A DNA stretch of 64,000 nt from Rhinopithecus roxellana. Taxonomy: Eukaryota; Chordata; Mammalia; Primates; Cercopithecidae. Within the stretch, counting starts at the first letter, position 1. Each line of letters starts with the position of its first letter. This document shows, one piece after another, positions 57,851 to 64,000 of the stretch. Below the pieces are notes generated by a model that saw only the letters and a list, made by a program, of their open reading frames with translations, ran no database searches and was not told the DNA's origin. A program made the position numbers and the translations under genes. Location of the stretch: positions 37,165,156 through 37,229,155 of the forward strand of contig NC_044568.1 in assembly GCF_007565055.1 (NCBI RefSeq), written 5' to 3'.

Positions 57851-59101
57851 ATGACAATAGTAAGTCTTTACTTATAAATAACAACACTGAATATAGAGTA
57901 CCTGAATGGATATAGAAAGCCAATTCAGCAACATGTTGCCTACAAGAAACTCACTTCACCTGTAAAGACCTAGACTGAAAGAGAAGTGGTGGAAAAAGCT
58001 ATTCCATGAAACTAGAAACCAAAAAAGAGCAGGAATAGCTATACTTATGTCAGATAAAATAGATTACAAATAAAGACTGCAAAAACCAGAGACAAAGAAG
58101 GCCATTGTATAATAATAAAGGTGTCAATTCAACAAGAAAATATAACAATTGTAAATATCTATGCAGGCTGAGTGCAGTGGCTCATGCCTGTAATCCCCAC
58201 ACTTTGGGAGACCAAGGTGGGTGGATTGCTGGAGTCCAGGAGCTCGAGACCAGTCTGGGCAACATGGTAAAACCCTGTATTTACCAAAAAAAAAAAAAAA
58301 AAAATTAACCTGATGTGGTGGTGCACTCCTGCAGTCCCACCTATGTGGGAGGCTGAGAGAGACGGATTGCTTGAGCCTGGGAGGTTGAAGTTGCAGTGAG
58401 CCATCATCATGCCACTGCACTTCAGGAGACACAGTGAGACCCTGTCTCCAACAAAACAAAACAAAAACTCTTATGCACCCAACACTAGAGCTCTCAAGTA
58501 TATAGAGCAAACACTGATAGATCTTAAGGGAGATATTTATCAGACTGCCCAATAGGTATATGAAAAAGTGCTCAGCATCCCTAATCATCACATAAATAAT
58601 AATCAAAGCCATAATATAGTATCACATCATCTCATTAAATGGCTTTTATCTGAAGATGGAATAATGGGTGCTGTCAAGGTTGTGGAAAAAGGGAAATCCT
58701 TATACACTATTGGTGGAAATGTAAATTATTACAGCTGCTATGGAGAACAGCAATGAAGGCTCTTCAATAAATGAAAAATAGAACTAACATATCATTGAGA
58801 AAGGGGAATATATTTGAAAGAAAGAATATCAATCTATCAAATAGATATCTATACCCTCATGTTGGTTGTAGCATTATTCACAGTAGCAAAAATATGGAAC
58901 CAACGTAAGTGTCCATCAAAGGATGAATGAATTTTCTAAATGTGGTATATACACACAGTGGAATATTATTCAGTTATTAAAAAGAATAAAACCCTGTCAT
59001 TTGCAACAACATGGATGAAACTGAAGGTCATTATGTTAAGTCAAATAAGCCAAGCACAGTAAGACAAATATTTCATATTCTTACTCATATGCAGGAGCTA
59101 A
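57851..59101 (+). pseudogene. L1 ORF2 remnant lacking reverse transcriptase
   Basis: The start region is ATGACAATAG (57851). Endonuclease-coding sequence runs to about 58546, interrupted by the Alu at 58165-58470 next to the TATGCACCCAACAC motif. It is followed directly by the ORF2 C-terminal tail to the stop at about 59099. The RT domain, including the catalytic aspartates, is entirely absent. Confidence 0.8.
58165..58470 (+). mobile_element. Alu (AluJ/Sx) inside the L1MA
   Basis: GGCTGAGTGCAGTGGCTCAT to AGTGAGACCCTGTCTCC with an (AAAAC)n tail, and a long A-run in the middle linker (58285-58303). TATGCA on both sides is the visible part of the TSD. It interrupts the endonuclease-coding part of ORF2. 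The 162- and 101-codon minus frames are Alu translations. Confidence 0.92.
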
Positions 59102-59544
59102 AGAAAAGTGTATCTCATGAAGATAGTATATTTGTGGTCACAGAGGCTGGAAAGGGTAAAGGGGAGAAGAGAGATTGATTAACTGCTACAAATATATAGC
59201 TTGAGAGAAGAAATAAGACCTAGTATTTGATAGGTAAGTAGGGTGACTATGGTTTACAGTAACCTAGTATATATTTCAAAATAGCTAGAAGAGAATAACG
59301 TGAATATTTCTAGAATACAACAAAGACAAATACCTAAGGGGCGGGATACTCCAATTACAGTGATTTCATCTTTACATTTTATATGAATATATTGATTTAT
59401 CATATTTACCCCCCAAATATATACATCTGGTATGTATCAACTTTAAAAATTAAAAGAAAGAAATCAATATTTCCAAAATATTTTATATATTTGTAGAGGC
59501 AGCTTGTGCAAGCAAAAGCAAATACCTGCATGCATATATTTATA

Positions 59545-60325
59545 CAGTTGATTCATTTCCTATTGCTGCTGTAACAACCATGAAGTTAAAACAGCATATA
59601 TTTATCTTACAGTTCTGTACGTCAGAAGTCTGACACAGGCCTCACTGGGCTAAAATAAAGGTGTCCACAGGATTGTATTTCTTTCCAGAAGCTCTAGGAC
59701 AGAATCTATTGCATTGCCTTGTCCTGGTGTTAGAGGTCACCCACATTTTTAGGCTTTTGTGCTCCTCCAGTCTTCAAAGACAGCAATGGTGGGTAGAGTT
59801 TTTCTCCTGATGCCGTCTCTCTGATCCTCTGAGTATGGTTAGGAAAGGTCCTCCCTTTTGGGTATTTATATGATTATATATTGGGCATATCTGAGTGATC
59901 CAGGATAATCTCTGCATTTCAAGTTCCTTAACCTTAATTGCATCTGAAAAACTCCTTTTACTATGTAAGTTGCTCACAGGCTTTAAGGAGGATCAAGGCA
60001 TGGACATCTGAGACGGAGTCTCGCTCTGTCGCCCGGCTGGACTGCCGTGGCCGGATCTCAGCTCACTGCAAGCTCCGCCTCCCGGGTTTACGCCATTCTC
60101 CTGCCTCAGCCTCCCGAGTAGCTGGGACTACAGGCGCCAGCCACCTCGTCCGGCTAGCTTTTTGTATTTTTTAGTAGAGACGGGGTTTCACCATGTTAGC
60201 CAGGATAGTCTCGAACTCCTGACCTCGTGATCCGCCCGTCTCGGCCTCCCAAAGTGCTGGGATTACAGGCTTGAGCCACCGCGCCCGGCCGGCATGGACA
60301 TCCTTGATGGCCATTATTCTACTTA
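59545..60325 (-). mobile_element. MaLR/ERVL-type LTR (MLT1-like), split by AluY
   Basis: TTTCCTATTGCTGCTGTAAC, TATCTTACAGTTCTGTACGT, GGCCTCACTGGGCTAAAATA, CTTCAAAGACAGCAATGGTG and ATCCAGGATAATCTCTGCAT precede the Alu; CATGGACATCCTTGATGGCC and ATTATTCTACTTA follow it. It resembles the LTR at 33.4 kb. Confidence 0.7.
60009..60290 (-). mobile_element. AluY, Old World monkey type, without A-tail
   Basis: The plus strand goes from the TSD GGCATGGACATC (59997-60008) straight into TGAGACGGAGTCTCGCTCTG with no T-run, and ends CACCGCGCCCGGCC before the second TSD copy (60291-60302, exact). The rest is full length and young (GGTTTACGCC, GGCTTGAGCC, many intact CpGs). Confidence 0.95.
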
Positions 60326-60337
60326 TCAGTGTTTCAT

Positions 60338-60403
60338 GTACACATACACATGCACACATACACTCATAGGTGCGCACACACACATGCATACACACACACG
60401 CGT
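60338..60403. repeat. Imperfect (CA)n repeat
   Basis: CA/TG-rich run with GCGC interruptions, ending CACACACGCG. It accounts for the Cys/Val/Met-rich minus frame 60171-60395. Confidence 0.9.
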
Positions 60404-60414
60404 AGTTTTCTTTT

Positions 60415-60950
60415 AATGAAACAGCACACTATACATGCTGTTTAGCACTTTGTTTTTTATTCTTTATTTAGTATTGGGTTTCAAATATTTTTCCATTTTA
60501 CTACATAAATAATATTATCATTCTTATCATTCTTTTCCACAGGTGCACAGGTGTTTTGTGTGTGTTTGTTTGTTTTGTTTTGTTTTGTTTTTGAGACGGA
60601 GTCTCGCTCTGTCACCAGGCTAGAGTGCAGTGGCACAATCTCAGCTCACTGCAACCTCCACCTCCCGGGTTCAAGTGATTCTCCTGCCTCAACCTCCCGA
60701 GTAGCTGGGACTACAGGTGCCCGCCACCACGCCCGGCTAATTTTTGTATTTTTAGTAGATACAGGATTTCACCGTGTTGGCCAGGATTGTCTCGATTTCT
60801 TGACCTTGTGATCCACACGCCTCAGCCACCCAAAGTGCTGGGATTACAGGTGTGGGCCACCGCTCCCAGCCCACAGGTGCATAGTTTTATATTAAAAGAC
60901 TATACCATAATTTATTTAACTCACTAAATCCTTTGTGTATCTGGATGCTC
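60415..60950 (-). mobile_element. Old L1M fragment split by an Alu
   Basis: CACACTATACATGCTGTTTA, a TTTTTCCATTTTACTAC block, then after the Alu AGACTATACCATAATTTATT and TAACTCACTAAATCC. These resemble the old L1 3' region in reverse. Diverged. Confidence 0.5.
60551..60871 (-). mobile_element. AluS/Y, full length, with (TTTTG)n tail
   Basis: GTTTTGTTTTGTTTTTGAGA tail, then CTCGCTCTGTCACCAGGCTA, GGGTTCAAGTGATTCTCCTG and CCACCGCTCCCAGCC. TSD CACAGGTGCACAG (60538-60550) and CACAGGTGCATAG (60872-60884), one mismatch. The 86-codon plus frame is an Alu translation. Confidence 0.94.
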
Positions 60951-61817
60951 ATGTTCATTTTTCTTGAAAGAGGCTTTCCTGGCTAGGCGGTCACATTTAT
61001 GTATTAAATGTACTGCTTGCCACCATTTCAATTATTATAAATATCCTCCTGATTAATTCCTACATGTTTTTATTTGTTATTAATAATTTTTCTTAAACTC
61101 GTAATGCCCTGGGATGTAACTCCCTGTAAGGTAACACTCACCTTTCCGCATTTTCTTCACATCTTCATTGTTTTTGATTATTGGTTTTCCTCATGTGTGA
61201 ATAATCTTAGGAGATTTGAGGTGGGCACTTACTCATCTGCCTTTTCCTCTCTCATCATCCTGGTTCCATTGGTCTTGTTACATCCTTAAGGTCATTTACT
61301 TTCACATTTTCTTCCTGTCTTACAGGCTGTCCTCAAAGTCATAAATTATACAACATCATTTTCTTCCTGATATGGTAGGTATTGTTCAGTCATATAAATA
61401 CTTTCAACTCTTTCTAAGGCTGCTAATGTGTACCCAATGAGAATATGATTTATTTCCTATCAATTAACTTTATATAACTTTCCTGTGTCAAAACATTAAA
61501 CTGGCGTTTAGCACAAAACAAATTCGTCCTATCATTGGATAAGAAAAATTGGGCATTATTTGCTAAGTTCGATTGCCTGATAAAATAGTTTCATCTGGAA
61601 TTCTTGGACATTTTCTAAGATTTTTTAAAAGCTTCTTGATTTTTGCTGGATTTCACCTTTATTATTTATGAGAGTTATTGTTCCTTTTAAAAATATTCTT
61701 CTTTAAATTACTGTGCCTTACGGAACCAGAATTCTTAAAAATTAAACACTAAAATAAAACTGTAGATACAGGAAGTTCAGAAACAGTAGAGAAAAATGTC
61801 TAATAGCAAATACAGGC
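60951..61817. other. Unique DNA, no gene
   Basis: No repeat recognised beyond weak L1 similarity at its start; the 71-codon frame at 61074-61289 shows no domain. Confidence 0.4.
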
Positions 61818-61845
61818 TTTTTTTTTTTTTTTTTTTTTTTTTTTA
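61818..61845. repeat. T-run of about 27
   Basis: Pure T homopolymer without an adjoining SINE or LINE body. Confidence 0.9.
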
Positions 61846-62013
61846 CATGAAAGAGGCTTCAGTATTGTTTCTATTACTGCATTTTTCTTCCTTGTCATTT
61901 TTTTGCATAAGACAATTTAAAAAGAAGTTACAGGATTGTTGTTGTTGTTTTTTATAATGCAATAAAAATTACATTTACTATCACTAGAAACCATAGCAGA
62001 AGCAGGAGAAAGG

Positions 62014-62096
62014 GAAATGAAAAGGGAGAGGAAAAGAGAGAGAGCAAGAGAGAGAGCGAGAGAGAGACAGGGAAAGAGAGAGAGAGAGAGCGCGAA
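62014..62096. repeat. Imperfect (GA)n purine tract
   Basis: GAGAGAGC-type repeats over about 80 bp, almost all purine on the plus strand, ending GCGCGAAG. Such tracts can form H-DNA. Confidence 0.9.
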
Positions 62097-63870
62097 GTTC
62101 TAGAATAAAAGAAGGTACTTACTTATTTCAAAAGTCTCTGTTAATATGAATAGGGTAAAGAGGTGTCAAAAAGCTTGTAGACATTTTTCATATATGATCA
62201 TATACTTAAGTACAAATTATATTCAAAATGTCTGAATTTTGTGTTCAAAATTGTATTTCAAAATGTTTATTTTATGCTGAGCAGATACCACAAATCAAAG
62301 AAGATACTCATTTGCTCTGAAAAAGAAAAATATAATTCACCTTAAATATTAACTGCTCTTTAGAACACTAGAGTAAAACTGAAATAAAGAAATGTGTTTA
62401 AAGTTCAACAATTGAATAAATAGCTACAGTACCTCTTTACCAGAGATATAGGGATCATTTTGCTTTCTTTTAACAGTGTTTGTTTTTAAACTGCAAGAGG
62501 TCTGAATACACCTAGTCTTCAAATCCAAAACATGTATTTCTATAAACATTGCTTCAGGTTGATTATATTTTGTTACCAACAGAATTAAAGCTTCCATTTC
62601 CATGTGCAATGAAATTGTACCACGGGGGATGGCAGAATACAATTAAGGAAGCGAGTGTCAGTTGAAACCAGAAGCTGAGATGTCTGAACCACCAGCTAGC
62701 TGGAAGGGGATTTACATAATATGTAGCAAGTCGCAGGATCTGCACTTAGATGGTATCCCTTTTCTCAATTCTGTGTCCGTGTCACTGGACATTTTCATAA
62801 ATGCATCATGGCAGAGTTTGTAAGACAGCGTTTTGGAGTGAAGAGATGACATGTTTCCGTCTTTAAAACAATCAGCTCTGCATCAGATATTCTTCTTGTA
62901 GTTTGATTTAAGTAGGTACACAATAGCCCATATTAAAGGGGATTGTGGGTTACATGCACTTGCTGCCTTCAGCATGTGAAAGCCGTTTTCAACTAAAAGT
63001 CTAACTACTTAGAATTCAAGCCGTATGCAACTAAGAGACTCCAAAAGAGGTAATGAACCATAAATTATTGCCGTTAGATATTTAATACTCAATCAGTATG
63101 TGCTCTCTCAAGCATATCCCGCCGGCATTGCATTCATTCTGACGGTGTGGTACCGGTTCAATTACTTTGCTCATTTACAATAAAAGATTAATGAAAAGGG
63201 GTATATTTTAGTTCACAGAGATTAATTGCATCCCTTACTTTCCCTATACTAGAAATATTCAACCCATAATCCTGATAGCTTTTGCATCAACAAGTATACG
63301 GAAAATTAATAGACTTTCTCCTGCTGGAAATCTCAGAGGCTTTTTCAGAGATAAATATCCGGGGAAAACAAGATTGAAAGTTGGCTTTGGGCTGAAAATG
63401 AATTAATTTACCTGTTTCTTTAAATTTACTCTTATGACATTTTGAATTAACCAGTATAAAGTTGTGTGTACTACACTTTTTTTTTTTATCTGCACATTTT
63501 CTGTTGAGTATTTGCAAAGCAAATTCTCTTTCGAGAGTTAATTCTTCCAGATAGACACAGCTATGTCTATGGTTGGTAGATGTTCCAACATTTGAAGAGA
63601 TGTTGACTGTTAACATTTCACAGCTTTTTCCTCAGAGAAAATAGATGCCAAGTGCGCTAGTACATTTATTTTGAATTTGAGCATAACGTTATTTACCACT
63701 GGGAAATCTAGGATTAAAATTTCAAAGTGCCTCACTGGTAAATAATTCTTGAGTTTTCACAAACTTTGTGGGTGTGGTGCTGTGTTTTCCAGTACCTTGA
63801 AGATAAGAAGCAAACATCTCTAGCTAGTGTGTAGCTGGAATAAAAAGGAAAGTTAAATTTATCGAGCCTT
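62097..63870. other. Repeat-poor unique block
   Basis: No recognised transposon over about 1.8 kb. 63070-63160 keeps five CpG sites in AT-rich surroundings and adjoins AT-core motifs (AGATTAATGAAAAG, 63185; AGATTAATTGCATCC, 63220). The minus frames 62424-62745 and 63287-63616 have no recognised domain. Best candidate here for a conserved regulatory element. Confidence 0.45.
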
Positions 63871-63879
63871 CCCTGCGTT

Positions 63880-64000
63880 GTATAAAGCTTTTGTCATACC
63901 TTATTTGACACAATCCATACAGCAATTTGCTTATATGATTGTTTTTATTCCTCAGAAAAGAAACTGAGGCTCAAAGAAGTACAGTGGCTTGCCCATGATC
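63880..64000 (+). repeat. MIR SINE, cut by window end
   Basis: CCTTATTTGACACAATCCAT, CTCAGAAAAGAAACTGAGGC and AGTACAGTGGCTTGCCCATG match the MIR core, which continues beyond the window. Confidence 0.88.

Larger units (their letters stand above)
55568..59461 (+). mobile_element. L1MA-type L1, 5'-complete, most of ORF2 deleted
   Basis: The 5' end has a decayed YY1-type site (CCAAAATGG, 55582), then 5' UTR, ORF1, an inter-ORF region and the start of ORF2. At about 58546-58555 the sequence jumps from the endonuclease region to the far end of ORF2 (GGTATATGAAAAAGTGCTCA, 58555). It then runs through the 3' UTR (GAAATAAGACCTAGTATTTG, 59210; TAGCTAGAAGAGAATAACG, 59283) to an A-rich end. About 3 kb of ORF2 is missing. 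An Alu sits at 58165. Confidence 0.85.

Noticed and set aside
58124..58612. A 162-codon minus-strand frame, the longest in the window
   Set aside because: It is the reverse translation of an Alu and its L1 host, with the usual Alu-type residues.

Overview
This is a 64 kb stretch of primate nuclear DNA. It is AT-rich, carries no complete cellular protein-coding gene that I can recognise, and is dominated by interspersed repeats: Alu, L1, MIR, L2, ERV/MaLR LTRs and hAT-type DNA transposon remnants. The youngest Alus (31.8, 32.2, 45.2 and 60.0 kb) share variants I associate with the Old World monkey AluY (AluYR) lineage rather than human AluY. They read GGTTTACGCC, GGCTTGAGCC and GCCGGATCTCAGCTC on the strand shown. 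The most likely source is therefore a cercopithecoid monkey (macaque, baboon, vervet or relative). The repeat families are named from memory of their consensus sequences; no search was run.

Layout. 0-11 kb: unique sequence, an old L1, an MST-type LTR, an Alu, a roughly 500 bp nearly pure A/T block with perfect palindromes, an ERV1 LTR of the HERV9/LTR12 group on the minus strand, and a MIR interrupted by an L1 that seems to have its 5' part inverted. 11-18 kb: a repeat-poor block (11.04-12.7 kb), MIRs, a complete MST LTR inserted in a MIR, a hAT fragment followed by an ERV1 LTR, and an L1MA/PB 3' end. 18-25 kb: an Alu whose tail grew into about 120 bp of CTTT repeats, two related ERVL-type LTRs (one inside a MER5A-like element, one itself invaded by an internal L1 ORF2 piece), an AluS and a solo LTR7 (HERV-H). 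25.2-31.6 kb: a full-length but decayed L1 of the L1PB/older-L1PA type with 5' UTR, ORF1, ORF2 and 3' UTR. 31.8-44.5 kb: two tandem young AluYs, MLT1-in-MIR nesting, long unique AT-rich DNA and further Alus. 44.5-50.2 kb: an ancient minus-strand L1 carrying two Alus. 50.9-55.5 kb: L2 and L1 tails, a repeat-poor block and an ERV LTR-like element. 55.6-59.5 kb: an L1MA-type element that keeps its 5' end but has lost the whole reverse-transcriptase part of ORF2, with an Alu inside. 59.5-64 kb: a MaLR-like LTR containing an AluY with no A-tail, an AluS inside old L1 sequence, simple repeats and a repeat-poor end with a CpG-retaining segment.

No genes here work together as a pathway. The open reading frames are mostly translations of repeats. 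What can be read is an insertion history, and in several places its order is fixed by target-site duplications (TSDs). The better candidates for function are three repeat-poor segments (about 11.4-12.1, 51.9-52.65 and 63.0-63.3 kb) and the regulatory sequences of the solo LTRs. I did not find a novel multi-gene biological system.
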